A stretch of DNA of 64,000 nt from Kitasatospora terrestris (GCF_039542905.1 NZ_BAABIS010000001.1:1488001-1552000); one strand, 5' to 3'; shown: positions 38,089 through 46,703, counted from the stretch's first letter. A program made the numbers and translations. Notes: generated from the letters alone by a model not told the origin.

Positions 38089-39635
38089 CGGGCCCCTCCC
38101 GCCTCGGCGAGCGCCCGCCGGTCGGCCTTGCCGCTGCGGTTGGTGGGCAGTTCGGCGAGCCGGTCGAAGCGGCGCGGCATCAGGTACGGCGGCAGGGTGC
38201 GGCCCAGGTGGGTGCGCAGCGCCGCGTCCTTGACCTCCTCCAGGTCGCCGGTGACGTGCGCGACCAGGTACACCCGGCCCTGCGGGTCGGTGGCGGCGGT
38301 CACCACCGCGCCGGTGACGTCCTGGTGGGTGAGCAGCGCGGACTCCACCTCGGCCGGGTCGACCCGGTAGCCGCGGATCTTCACCTGGCGGTCGATCCGG
38401 CCCAGGTAGCGCAGGCCGTCCGGGCCGGCCGCGGCCAGGTCGCCGGTGCGGTAGAGCCGGGCGCCGGGCGGGCCGAGCGGGTCCGGGACGAAGCGTTCGG
38501 CGGTCCGGGCGGGCCGGCCCCGGTAGCCGCGGGCCACGCCCACGCCGCCGATGTACACCTCGCCCGCCTCGCCGTCGGCGACCGGCGCCAGGTCCGGGTC
38601 GAGCAGGCGGACCACCACGCCGTCGATCGGGCGGCCGACCACGTCCGCGCCGAGCTCCGGCACGGTCGGCACCGGGTGCCGGGTGGAGGTCATGGTGCAC
38701 TCGGTCGGGCCGTACTGGTTGACCAGCGAGCCGTCGATCAGCGGGCGGCCGCCGGCGGTCAGGAAGGGGCGCAGCGACTCGCCGCTGGAGACGGCCAGCC
38801 GGATGCCGGCGAACAGTTCGCCGGCGTTCGGCTGGGCGGCCAGGTGGGTCAGGAACGACGGGGTGACGCTGAGCAGGGTGTTCACGCCGTGCTCGCGGAC
38901 GGCGGCGGCGAAGCCCTCCGGGCGCAGCAGCCGCGAGCGCGGCACCAGCACCAGGCGTCCGCCCGCCAGCAGCGGGGCGAAGGTGTCCCGGATCGAGGCG
39001 TCGTAGCCGAGCGGGGCGACCTGCAGGGCGACGGTGTCGGCGCCGAGGCCGTAGTCGCGGGCGACGAAGCGCAGGTAGGAGTCGAGGCCGCGGTGCTCCA
39101 CCAGGACGGCGCTGGGCTCCCCGGTGGTCCCGGAGGTGTGGCTGACGTACGCCAGCGCGTCGGGCGCGATCGCGGCACGCGGTGAGGCCGGGGCGGCGTC
39201 GAAGGGGCCCTCGCCGCCGACAGGCCGCGCGGCGCTCCGCGGGTGCTCGCCCGGCCCGTGGCCGATCAGCAGCGGTTCGCCGGGGACCGGGAGGTCGAGG
39301 CGGCCCGCCAGATCCTCTGTGGTGAGCAGGAGTTCGGCGCCGCCGCTGGCGACCAGGGCGGCCAGCCTGGCGGGGGGCTGCTCGACGTCCAGGGTGAGGA
39401 AGGCGGCCCCGGCGCGCAGCACGGCCGCCATCGCGACCACGGCGTCCGCGCCGCGGTCCACGGCGATCGCGCAGACCCGCTCGGCGCCGGCCCCGCGTTC
39501 GACCAGCCGGGCGGTCAACGCCTCGATCCGGTCGGCGAGTTCGCCGTACCCGACGTCTCCCTCGGGGGTGCTGAGGGCGACCCGTCCGGGGGTGCTGCGC
39601 CCGTGCGCGAGCAGCTCGTCGACGAAGGTGCGCAT
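38085..39635 (-). CDS. Free-standing NRPS adenylation domain
   Basis: A 516-aa adenylation enzyme with no fused carrier domain. A3 reads HTSGTTGEPSAVLVEH: the usual PKG lysine is absent, while the A10 lysine in LPTNRSGKADRRAL is kept. A5 is NQYGPTE, A7 LYRTGDLA and A8 [16 protein letters not shown]. The hand-read pocket DARSVSQMTK does not match a code I know. Asp235 is present, so an alpha-amino acid is plausible. Its ATG overlaps the stop of LanB-like 2 (ATGA), and its stop overlaps the PLP enzyme start. The natural partner is the free-standing PCP at 36850-37095. Confidence 0.9.
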   Translation of the reverse strand: MRTFVDELLAHGRSTPGRVALSTPEGDVGYGELADRIEALTARLVERGAGAERVCAIAVDRGADAVVAMAAVLRAGAAFLTLDVEQPPARLAALVASGGAELLLTTEDLAGRLDLPVPGEPLLIGHGPGEHPRSAARPVGGEGPFDAAPASPRAAIAPDALAYVSHTSGTTGEPSAVLVEHRGLDSYLRFVARDYGLGADTVALQVAPLGYDASIRDTFAPLLAGGRLVLVPRSRLLRPEGFAAAVREHGVNTLLSVTPSFLTHLAAQPNAGELFAGIRLAVSSGESLRPFLTAGGRPLIDGSLVNQYGPTECTMTSTRHPVPTVPELGADVVGRPIDGVVVRLLDPDLAPVADGEAGEVYIGGVGVARGYRGRPARTAERFVPDPLGPPGARLYRTGDLAAAGPDGLRYLGRIDRQVKIRGYRVDPAEVESALLTHQDVTGAVVTAATDPQGRVYLVAHVTGDLEEVKDAALRTHLGRTLPPYLMPRRFDRLAELPTNRSGKADRRALAEAGGAR

Positions 39636-41944
39636 CACCGCTCCCCCACCGTGCGGTCGACCGCCACGAAGCGCAGTTCGGAGGTGTAGGTGGCGCCGTG
39701 CTCGTCGGTGAGCCAGGCCTGCTCGGGGGTGGGCAGCATCTCGCTGACCTTGACCTTGGCGTCCGGGTCCTTGCGGGCGAGGCGGCGCAGCGCCTTGGCG
39801 AGGATGGTGATGTAGACGGGGCTGTCGAAGTCGACGTAGAACGGCCGGGGTTCGGCCGGGGAGACGACGAAGACGAAGCGCGGCAGGTCGAGTTCGCGCT
39901 GCCACTGGCGGGCCCGGACGAAGCGGCCGGCCTCGGTCTTCTCCTCGGCGAAGGCGAAGGAGTCGACCGGCAGGGTCCAGGTCTCGCGGGCGACGACGGT
40001 GGTGTCGATGGTGATCCGGGGCGTGTGGTCGCCGCGCGGGCGGATGGTGAAGCGGTCCATCACCTTCTGGGTCAGGGTGTTGGCGTACACGTCGAGCAGC
40101 GGGAAGACCGCGCCGTCGGGCAGTACCGCGACCAGGTCGCCGTCCCGTTCCTCGACGGTGACGTCGGCGCTGAGCACGGTGCGCGGCCGATACGGGTCGC
40201 CGGTCTGGTCGACCAGGGCGACCACGTAGTCCTCGGGCCGGTCGAGCGAGGGCCGGCTGCGGGTGGACCACTTGAGCGGCAGCTCCTTGGGGAGCATCGG
40301 CAGCAGCCGCGGGCCGGGGAAGTCCTTGGCGGTCTCGGCGATCAGCTCGTCCCGGTCGGGGTGCTGGTGGACGAAGAGCGAGGCGCCCATGGTGTTCAGC
40401 GCGGAGTGCATCTCGCCGAGCACCAGCTCGAACTCGCCGCGCGCCACGGCCTCCGGGCCGTCGGCGAGGAGCAGCACGTCGGGGCTGAAGTAGCGGGCCA
40501 GCGACCAGCCGGCGCCGGGCTCCTCGAACTCATCGCGGACCCGCTCGGCGATGTCGGCGGAGGAGACCCGGACCCGGCGGGCGTCCTCGGGCAGCTCCAG
40601 GATCCGCGCCCACTTGGCGCGCAGCTCGTCCTGGATGGCGTCCAGGTCGGCCTTGGCCTGCGGGTACGGCGAGGGCAGGCACTCCAGCCAGAGCGTGCCG
40701 AGGTCGACCCGGCCCTGCTCGGCCAGGCGCCGGTACACGGCCCGCACCCGCTCGGTGACCTGCGCCGCGAAGCGGTTGGTGAGCCACCGGGCGGAGGTCA
40801 GGCACTGCTGCAGCGGGGTGAGTTCGGCGAGCAGGGCGCTGCCCGCGGTGGCGGTGGCGGCGCGGCGGCTGTCGCTGTAGACCAGGCCGCGGCAGGGGGC
40901 GGTACGGGCGCCCTTGGCGCGCTGCGCGTCGGCCTGGGTGGTCTCGGCGAAGTCCGCCTCCAGGGCGGCGATCGCGGTGGTGAGCGCCTCGGCGTCGGTG
41001 CCGGCGGCCTGCACGGCGTCGCGGCCGCGCTCCAGGACGGCCAGCTTGGCCAGCGCCCGCTCGCGCACCTCGGTGTCGCCGATCCGCTCCAGGATGGTGC
41101 GCAGCTCGCGCTCCGGGTAGGTGCTCGCGGGCACGTCCAGGCGCCAGTGCGCCCAGCGCCTGCCGACCAGCCGGCGGACGGCCTCCTCGGCCTCGGCCGG
41201 GCCGATGCCCAGTTCCTCGCCGATGGCGGTCACCGTGCGGGTGCCGTCGCACAGGTCGAGCACCGCGCGGTCGAACGGGTCGATCTCCTGCGGCTTGCGG
41301 CCGGGCAGCCGGACGGCGCCGTCGACCACGCCGACGAAGGAGACCCGCACCGGCGGGATCCAGGCCATCAGCTCCGGGTCCTCGGCGAGCACGGCGGCCA
41401 GTGCGTCGATCGCCCAACTGGCGAAGTACACGCGGGAGTCGGCGAGGAAGCCGGTGCCCGGGTCGACGGTCACGCCATGCCCGGAGGTGTCCCAGCGGCC
41501 CCAGCCGACCGGGCCGAAGAAGCCGATGGTGTCGTTCTTCACGCAGAACCGCTGCCAGTAGTGCGCGACCAGCTCCTCGCGCTGGCGCGGCATGCTGGTC
41601 CGGCCGGCGGCGGTCGGCTCCCAGGCGAGGAACGGCGCGATGCCGGTGCGCAGCACGGCCGGGTTCTGCCAGGCGATGGCGGCCCGGAAGCGGGGCGTCG
41701 CGGCGATCTCCTGCAGGCGGCGGGCGGTCTCCACGGCGGCGGTGTCGTAGGCCTCGGTGAAGGCCTGCCAGTCCGGGCCGGCGAGCCTGTCGTCGGGGCC
41801 GAACTTGTCGGCTTCCAGGGCGAGGTGGGCGGGTGCCATGCGCAGCACGCCCTCGGCGGGGAAGCCGGGGCCGCGCAGCGCGAAGTGCTCCCACAGCCGC
41901 CACCCCCCGGCTGGCAGCACGACGCTCTCCGGGACGTCCGACAT
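39635..41944 (-). CDS. LanB-like dehydratase-family protein 2 (no elimination domain)
   Basis: A 769-aa paralogue of LanB-like 1 with the same layout: GGWRLWEHFALRGPGFPAEG at the N-terminus, QRFCVKNDTIGFFGPVGWG near residues 125-150, LPRFVFVVSPAEPRPFYVDF, and MLPTPEQAWLTDEHGATYTS at the end. No SpaB_C domain. A 123-bp stretch (41489-41611) is identical at every base to LanB-like 1, unlike the flanks. It is the first gene of the operon, with RBS GGAAGGAG before ATG 41944. Two such proteins in one cluster suggests a heterodimer or two successive aminoacyl-tRNA-dependent steps; this is inference. Confidence 0.85.
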   Translation of the reverse strand: MSDVPESVVLPAGGWRLWEHFALRGPGFPAEGVLRMAPAHLALEADKFGPDDRLAGPDWQAFTEAYDTAAVETARRLQEIAATPRFRAAIAWQNPAVLRTGIAPFLAWEPTAAGRTSMPRQREELVAHYWQRFCVKNDTIGFFGPVGWGRWDTSGHGVTVDPGTGFLADSRVYFASWAIDALAAVLAEDPELMAWIPPVRVSFVGVVDGAVRLPGRKPQEIDPFDRAVLDLCDGTRTVTAIGEELGIGPAEAEEAVRRLVGRRWAHWRLDVPASTYPERELRTILERIGDTEVRERALAKLAVLERGRDAVQAAGTDAEALTTAIAALEADFAETTQADAQRAKGARTAPCRGLVYSDSRRAATATAGSALLAELTPLQQCLTSARWLTNRFAAQVTERVRAVYRRLAEQGRVDLGTLWLECLPSPYPQAKADLDAIQDELRAKWARILELPEDARRVRVSSADIAERVRDEFEEPGAGWSLARYFSPDVLLLADGPEAVARGEFELVLGEMHSALNTMGASLFVHQHPDRDELIAETAKDFPGPRLLPMLPKELPLKWSTRSRPSLDRPEDYVVALVDQTGDPYRPRTVLSADVTVEERDGDLVAVLPDGAVFPLLDVYANTLTQKVMDRFTIRPRGDHTPRITIDTTVVARETWTLPVDSFAFAEEKTEAGRFVRARQWQRELDLPRFVFVVSPAEPRPFYVDFDSPVYITILAKALRRLARKDPDAKVKVSEMLPTPEQAWLTDEHGATYTSELRFVAVDRTVGER

Positions 41945-42014
41945 GGGCGGAACTCCTTCCAGGGACAGGGGGTTCGGCGGGTCCGGCGGCGGGTTGCGCC
42001 CCGGTCCGACGCTT

Positions 42015-42056
42015 CAGCACACTGCCGGTCGCCCGCCCCGGCCCGGCAGAGAAGAA
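42015..42056. promoter_or_regulatory. Conserved promoter/operator block in the lanB-like 2 / mbtH divergent region
   Basis: CAGCACACTGCCGGTCGC (42015-42032), a 14-nt spacer and CAGAGAAGAA (42047-42056) repeat the block found before the first NRPS gene. It lies 70-112 nt upstream of the LanB-like 2 start and 119-160 nt upstream of mbtH, so it could serve either or both directions. The rest of this 230-nt gap shows no gene. Confidence 0.6.
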
Positions 42057-42174
42057 CCGGCAGCGAGATGCGCGGGCCGCATCCGCCGCTCCGTCCCTGT
42101 GGCGGGGCCGTCCGCAGGCGGCACGCTGGCCCTCGACCGAGCGAGCACCCGGCGACCACGAGGAGGACGCCCCG

Positions 42175-42384
42175 ATGAGCGACACCGACGAGACCCAGTA
42201 CCAGGTCGTACTCAACGACGAGGAGCAGTACTCGATCTGGCGGGCGGACCGCGACCTGCCGGCCGGCTGGCACGCCGAGGGCACGGCCGGCACCCGCCAG
42301 GCGTGCCTGGACCACATCGAGGTGGTGTGGACCGACATGCGGCCGCTCAGCCTGCGCCGCCGCCTCGCGGCCGCGGGCGCCTGA
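42175..42384 (+). CDS. MbtH-like protein
   Basis: A 69-aa MbtH-family protein, the small chaperone-like partner that stabilises many NRPS adenylation domains. The conserved run is visible: NDEEQYSIWRADRDLPAGW, then GTAGTRQACLDHIEVVWTDM and RPLSLRRRL. RBS GAGGAGG precedes ATG 42175. Divergent from the LanB-like operon and followed by the PPTase, it most likely supports the A domains of this cluster. Confidence 0.96.
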   Translation: MSDTDETQYQVVLNDEEQYSIWRADRDLPAGWHAEGTAGTRQACLDHIEVVWTDMRPLSLRRRLAAAGA

Positions 42385-42440
42385 CCGGCCGGGACGCCGT
42401 ACGCACCACGCCCCGCCCGATCGGAGGACACGAGTCCGTG

Positions 42441-43169
42441 ATGACATCGCAGTCGCTGTACGTCCCCACCGCGGTGGACGTGCGGCGGATCCAGGCCGAG
42501 CTGCGCTCACCGCCCGAGCGCAGCCTCACCGGGCCGCTGGCGGTCTATCTGGCGACGGCACGCGGGCACGACGAACACGCCCTGCGCCACGCCACCGAGG
42601 TGCTCGACGCGGAGGAGCGGCAGCGCGCCCACGCGTTCCGCCGGGAGTCCGACCGCGAGGCGTACGTGCTGGCGCACGCCGTGCTGCGCGGGCTGCTGGG
42701 CTCCCACCTCGGCATGGACGCCGCCACCCTGCCCCTGACCCGCGAGCCCTGCACGGGCTGCGGCGGACCGCACGGACGTCCGGTCCTGCGCGGCAACGGC
42801 GTGCACTTCTCGCTCTCGCACAGCGGCGACCTGGTGATGGTCGCGCTGGCCACCTCCCCGGTGGGCGTGGACGTCGAGCAGGTGCCCAGCCGGCAGGCCA
42901 CCCACGACGTCCAGGCCATGCTGCACCCGGCGGAGGCCGCCGAACTGATGGCCATGCTGGACGAGGACCGACCCGCCGCGGTGGCCCGCGCCTGGGTCCG
43001 GAAGGAGGCGTACCTCAAGGGCCTGGGCACCGGGCTGTCCCGCAGTCCCGGCCTGGACTACCTGGGCACCGGCCCCGAACCGGGACCGGCCCCGCCCGGC
43101 TGGCACATCCGTGACATCCTGGTACCCGCCGGCTACGCCGCCGCCCTGTCGGTCCGCCGGCTCGAATGA
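42441..43169 (+). CDS. Sfp-type 4'-phosphopantetheinyl transferase
   Basis: A 242-aa enzyme that transfers phosphopantetheine from CoA to carrier-protein serines. The two family motifs are present: VGVDVEQV near residue 145 and WVRKEAYLKGLGTGLS near residue 190, with LSHSGDLVMVALA before them. GTG 42438 directly precedes the ATG and fits the GGAGG spacing slightly better. It probably forms an operon with mbtH (56-nt gap) and activates the five carrier domains of the cluster. A perfect 12-bp terminator stem follows. Confidence 0.95.
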   Translation: MTSQSLYVPTAVDVRRIQAELRSPPERSLTGPLAVYLATARGHDEHALRHATEVLDAEERQRAHAFRRESDREAYVLAHAVLRGLLGSHLGMDAATLPLTREPCTGCGGPHGRPVLRGNGVHFSLSHSGDLVMVALATSPVGVDVEQVPSRQATHDVQAMLHPAEAAELMAMLDEDRPAAVARAWVRKEAYLKGLGTGLSRSPGLDYLGTGPEPGPAPPGWHIRDILVPAGYAAALSVRRLE

Positions 43170-43175
43170 CCCGCG

Positions 43176-43205
43176 GACGCCGCCGGGCACCCGCCCGGCG
43201 GCGTC
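43176..43205 (+). terminator. Terminator after the PPTase gene
   Basis: GACGCCGCCGGG (43176-43187), loop CACCCG, CCCGGCGGCGTC (43194-43205): a perfect 12-bp stem 7 nt after the stop codon. It marks the other edge of the NRPS cluster. Confidence 0.8.
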
Positions 43206-43311
43206 GGGGTCACCCCCGTGCCCGCCACGCCCCCCGCTCCCCGCGCCCGCTCCGCCGGCCGCCGGCGACTATCGTGCGGCGGCCCCTCCGGGGCGTCATG
43301 CGTACCCGTAC

Positions 43312-44031
43312 TCAGGCCCGCTCGCCGCCGGCCGGAGGTGCGGTCGGGCGCAGCACCGTCAGCCCGTCCTCTTGGGACGCCACCAGGGCGAACGGGAACC
43401 GGTCGAGCTCCAGGCAGAGCGCCACGTCGTCCGGGTGCGCCCCCTCGCGCACGCCCTGCGCCAGCTCGGCGGCGGCCCGTGAGTCGGCGGCGCGGCGCAG
43501 GAACCCGGCGGCGTCCGGTCCGTCCCCGGCGACGTCCGGTCCGTCCCCGGCGGCGGCGAGCGCGGCGATGTACTGGGCGCAGGCGAGGTCCTCCTCGGCC
43601 CGCCCGTCCTCGCCGGTCACCACGAAGGTGACGTCCCCGCACCCGCGTTCGCGCAGCAGCTCCGCCGTCGCCCCCGCCACCACGAAGCCCGCGCACAGCA
43701 CCAGCCCCGCCTCCCTGACCGCGAGGGCGCCGACCGTCCCGGCCGTGGTCTTCTGCACGACGGTCCGTCCGCGGAGGTCGACCGTGCGCAGCAGGGCCGG
43801 CGAGTTGACGGCGTCGAAGCCGGGCGTGGGCGGCCCGTCCTTGAGCGCCACCCAGTCCGGGTGGCGCTCCTTGAGCGCCCGCGCGTCGTCCAGCGACTCC
43901 GCCAGGACGATCCTCTCCGCGCCCCGGGCGAACGCCCAGGCAGCCACGGTGTAGGCCCGCATGACGTCCACCACGACGGCCACGGACGGAACGTCGCTCA
44001 CTTCGCCGATACCGATGAATCGCGTGTCCAT
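43312..44031 (-). CDS. 2-phosphosulfolactate phosphatase (ComB)-like protein
   Basis: A 239-aa protein of the ComB family. The N-terminal [22 protein letters not shown], then [13 protein letters not shown] and [16 protein letters not shown], match its pattern. The archaeal enzyme dephosphorylates 2-phosphosulfolactate in coenzyme M synthesis, but actinomycetes do not make coenzyme M, so the real substrate here is unknown. It carries a near-duplicated [15 protein letters not shown] insertion near residue 185, from a 15-bp tandem repeat in the DNA (about 43512-43553). Confidence 0.75.
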   Translation of the reverse strand: MDTRFIGIGEVSDVPSVAVVVDVMRAYTVAAWAFARGAERIVLAESLDDARALKERHPDWVALKDGPPTPGFDAVNSPALLRTVDLRGRTVVQKTTAGTVGALAVREAGLVLCAGFVVAGATAELLRERGCGDVTFVVTGEDGRAEEDLACAQYIAALAAAGDGPDVAGDGPDAAGFLRRAADSRAAAELAQGVREGAHPDDVALCLELDRFPFALVASQEDGLTVLRPTAPPAGGERA

Positions 44032-44122
44032 TCGATCATGATTCCGTACGGCGGGCCGCCGTGTCCGGATGTGACAGGAAGCCGTCATTGCGGCCACCCC
44101 GCCCCGCGGCGAGGATGGACGC

Positions 44123-45106
44123 ATGCCAACCACCCGCCGCGTCGTCATCGCGGTCTTCCCCGACGTCGACCTGCTCGATGTCACCGGCCCCGCCGAGGTC
44201 TTCGCGCTGGCCAACCGGGAGACCGGCGGCCGCGCGGGCTACGAGGTCCGGCTGGCCGGCCCGGACGCCGGCCCGGTCACCACCTCGGCGGGCGTCCGGC
44301 TGCTCCCCGACCTCACCTTCGACCAGGTCGACGGCGTGCTGGACACCCTGCTCGTCCCCGGCGCCGTCGACCCGCACCCCGACGGACCGGTCGCCCGGAT
44401 CGACCCCGAGGTGGTCGCCTGGCTGCGGACCGCCGCCCCGCGGGCCCGCCGGGTCGCCTCGGTCTGCGTCGGCGCGCACCTGCTCGCCGCCGCCGGACTG
44501 CTGGACGGCCGCACCGCCACCACCCACTGGTCCACCGCCGCCCAACTCGCCGCCGACCACCCGGAGGTGACGGTCGACCCCGACCCGATCTTCGTCCGCT
44601 CCGGCAACGTCTGGACCGGTGCGGGCATCAGCGCCTGCATGGACCTCGCCCTCGCCCTGGTCGCCGACGACCACGGCGAGGAGGTCGCCCTCGGCGTCGC
44701 CCGGCAGCTGGTGATGTACCTCAAGCGGCAGGGCGGGCAGAGCCAGTTCTCCGTCCCGCTCAGCACCCCGCCCGCCACCCGGCGGGACATCGACGAGCTG
44801 CGCCGCCACATCGCCGACCACCCGGAGGACGACCTCTCCGCCACCGCCCTGGCCGGCCGGATGAGCCTGAGCGAAAGGCACTTCGCCCGGGTCTTCCGCC
44901 AGGAGACCGGCTGCACGCCCGCCGCGTACGTCGAGGCCTCCCGGGTCGAGGCCGCCCGCCGCCTGCTGGAGGGCACCGACCTGCCGCTCGACCGGGTCGC
45001 CGCCGCCTGCGGCCTCGGCTCGGTGGAGACCCTGCACCGCGCGCTGCGCAAGCAGCTCGCCACCACTCCCGCCGCGTACCGGCGGCGCTTCCGCACCAAC
45101 CCCTGA
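44123..45106 (+). CDS. GlxA-type AraC-family transcriptional regulator
   Basis: A 327-aa regulator. The N-terminal DJ-1/PfpI (GATase1-like) domain begins [25 protein letters not shown], with the nucleophile-elbow-like [19 protein letters not shown]. The C-terminal AraC double helix-turn-helix follows ([20 protein letters not shown], then [20 protein letters not shown]). Its Cys is kept but the domain probably senses a ligand rather than acting as an enzyme. The isochorismatase-like gene 75 nt downstream on the same strand is the likely target. Confidence 0.9.
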   Translation: MPTTRRVVIAVFPDVDLLDVTGPAEVFALANRETGGRAGYEVRLAGPDAGPVTTSAGVRLLPDLTFDQVDGVLDTLLVPGAVDPHPDGPVARIDPEVVAWLRTAAPRARRVASVCVGAHLLAAAGLLDGRTATTHWSTAAQLAADHPEVTVDPDPIFVRSGNVWTGAGISACMDLALALVADDHGEEVALGVARQLVMYLKRQGGQSQFSVPLSTPPATRRDIDELRRHIADHPEDDLSATALAGRMSLSERHFARVFRQETGCTPAAYVEASRVEAARRLLEGTDLPLDRVAAACGLGSVETLHRALRKQLATTPAAYRRRFRTNP

Positions 45107-45181
45107 CACTCCCCCTCCCCGCGGCACGGGCCGCACCCGCGGCTCCGCCGTGCCCGAAAACCCACCGAGGAGCACCCGACC

Positions 45182-45784
45182 ATGACCGTCTCCACCACCC
45201 TGCGCGACCTCAGCGGCCTCGACAACCGCCCGCCGCGCCTCGCCGACGCCACACTGGTCCTGATCGACTACCAGAACACCTACCGCGGGGGCGTGATGGC
45301 CCTCGACGGCGCCGAGGCCGCCCTCGCCGCCGGGGCCCGCCTGCTCGCCGCCGCCCGCACCGCCGGCATCCCCGTCGTGCACGTGGTCAACGACGGCGGC
45401 GAGGGCACCCCGTACGACGTCCGCGCCGAGATCGGGGCGATCAGCACCGAGGTCGCACCGCTGGACGGCGAGCCGGTGGTCGTCAAGCAGACCCCCGACG
45501 CCTTCCACGCCACCTCCCTGGAGGAGACCCTGAAGGACCTCGGCGCCGGCCCCGAACTGGTGCTGGCCGGGTTCATGACCCACATGTGCGTCCAGTTCAC
45601 CGCGCAGGGCGCGTTCGTCCGCGGCTACCGACCCACCGTGGTCGCCGACGCCACCGCCACCCGCCCGCTCACCGCCCCCGACGGCAGCACGGTCTCCGCC
45701 GCCGCACTCCAGGCCGCGGCGCTGACCACCGTCGCCGACCTGTTCGGCGTGGTCGTCCCGGGCGTCGACACCCTCACCGACTGA
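45182..45784 (+). CDS. Isochorismatase-like cysteine hydrolase
   Basis: A 200-aa hydrolase of the isochorismatase superfamily. The catalytic triad is visible as Asp in LVLIDYQN, Lys in VVVKQTPDAF and Cys in GFMTHMCVQFT. The family includes nicotinamidases and carbamoylases as well as true isochorismatases; the pocket sequence does not decide the substrate. It follows a GlxA-type regulator, a common pairing. RBS GAGGAG precedes ATG 45182. Confidence 0.88.
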   Translation: MTVSTTLRDLSGLDNRPPRLADATLVLIDYQNTYRGGVMALDGAEAALAAGARLLAAARTAGIPVVHVVNDGGEGTPYDVRAEIGAISTEVAPLDGEPVVVKQTPDAFHATSLEETLKDLGAGPELVLAGFMTHMCVQFTAQGAFVRGYRPTVVADATATRPLTAPDGSTVSAAALQAAALTTVADLFGVVVPGVDTLTD

Positions 45785-45927
45785 CCGGCGCCCTCCGCCG
45801 CCGCCCGAGCAGGCCTCCGCCGCCAAGCGGGCCTCCGGCGGCGGGGGCCTCCGCCGCCCGAGCGGGCCTCCGGTGGAGGGGCGGAAACCGTTGGCCGCGG
45901 CCCGCCGCGCGCTGGCATGCTGGCCCC
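45785..45927. repeat. GC-rich short repeats in intergenic gap
   Basis: The gap contains several imperfect copies of CCTCCGCCGCC and CGAGCGGGCCTCCGG in both orientations, able to fold into alternative hairpins. It most likely serves as a terminator for the isochorismatase-like gene. No gene was seen. Confidence 0.4.
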
Positions 45928-46668
45928 GTGGAGAGACCGGAGATCTGGATCAGCTTCGCTCCCGAGCTGCACCTCTTCGTCGCCTCGGCGCGGCGGACGG
46001 GGCGGTCCGCGGTGCGCACCGACGGCGCCTCGACGCTCGGCCACGTCGTGGAGTCCCTCGGAGTCCCGCTCACCGAGGTCGGCACGCTGCTCGTCGACGG
46101 CCGGCCGGCCGACACCTCGCACGTCCCCCGCGGCAGCGAGGAGATCGAGGTGCGGAGCGTGGCCAGGCCCCAGCCCGTCGCCGGCCCGACCCGCTTCCTG
46201 CTCGACGTCCACCTCGGGACCCTCACCCGCAGGCTGCGGCTGCTCGGCATCGACGCGGCGTACGAGAACCCGGACATCGGGGACGCCGCCCTGGCCGCCC
46301 GCTCGGCAGCCGAGCAGCGCGTGCTGCTCTCCCGCGACCGCGGTCTGCTGCGCCGACGCGAGCTCTGGGCGGGCGCCTACGTCTACAGCCACCGCCCCGC
46401 CGACCAGCTCAGGGACGTCCTCTCCCGGTTCGCGCCACCGCTCGCCCCGTGGACCAGGTGCACGGCCTGCAACGGAACGCTCCGTCCGGCCGCCAAGGAG
46501 GCGGTGCACCGGCAGCTGCTGGACGGCACCCAGCACGCGTACGACGCCTTCGCCCAGTGCACCGCCTGCGCCCAGGTCTACTGGCGCGGCGCCCACCACG
46601 CCCGGCTCAACGAGATCGTCGACGAGGCCCTGCGCGACTTCGGCACGCCCGGGGCCGTCCCCGCCTGA
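45928..46668 (+). CDS. Mut7-C RNase-like protein with N-terminal ubiquitin-like domain
   Basis: A 246-aa protein. The first about 85 residues look like a MoaD/ThiS-type beta-grasp domain (STLGHVVESLGVPLTEVGTLLVDG). The remainder matches Mut7-C, a PIN-like putative RNase domain: FLLDVHLGTLTRRLRLLGIDAAYE and VLLSRDRGLLRRRE. A C-terminal zinc ribbon follows (CTACNGTL, then CTACAQVYW). This ubiquitin-plus-Mut7-C fusion is known in actinobacteria, but its RNA target is unknown. GTG 45928 is the first start giving the full beta-grasp domain. Confidence 0.85.
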   Translation: MERPEIWISFAPELHLFVASARRTGRSAVRTDGASTLGHVVESLGVPLTEVGTLLVDGRPADTSHVPRGSEEIEVRSVARPQPVAGPTRFLLDVHLGTLTRRLRLLGIDAAYENPDIGDAALAARSAAEQRVLLSRDRGLLRRRELWAGAYVYSHRPADQLRDVLSRFAPPLAPWTRCTACNGTLRPAAKEAVHRQLLDGTQHAYDAFAQCTACAQVYWRGAHHARLNEIVDEALRDFGTPGAVPA

Positions 46669-46703
46669 CGGCCCCCGAGCCCGGATCCGGCCCGCCCCCG
46701 CCG

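Noticed and set aside
45785..45927. Possible CRISPR-like or IS-end repeats
   Set aside because: The repeats are short, imperfect and overlapping GC-rich words without spacers of regular length; a terminator is simpler.
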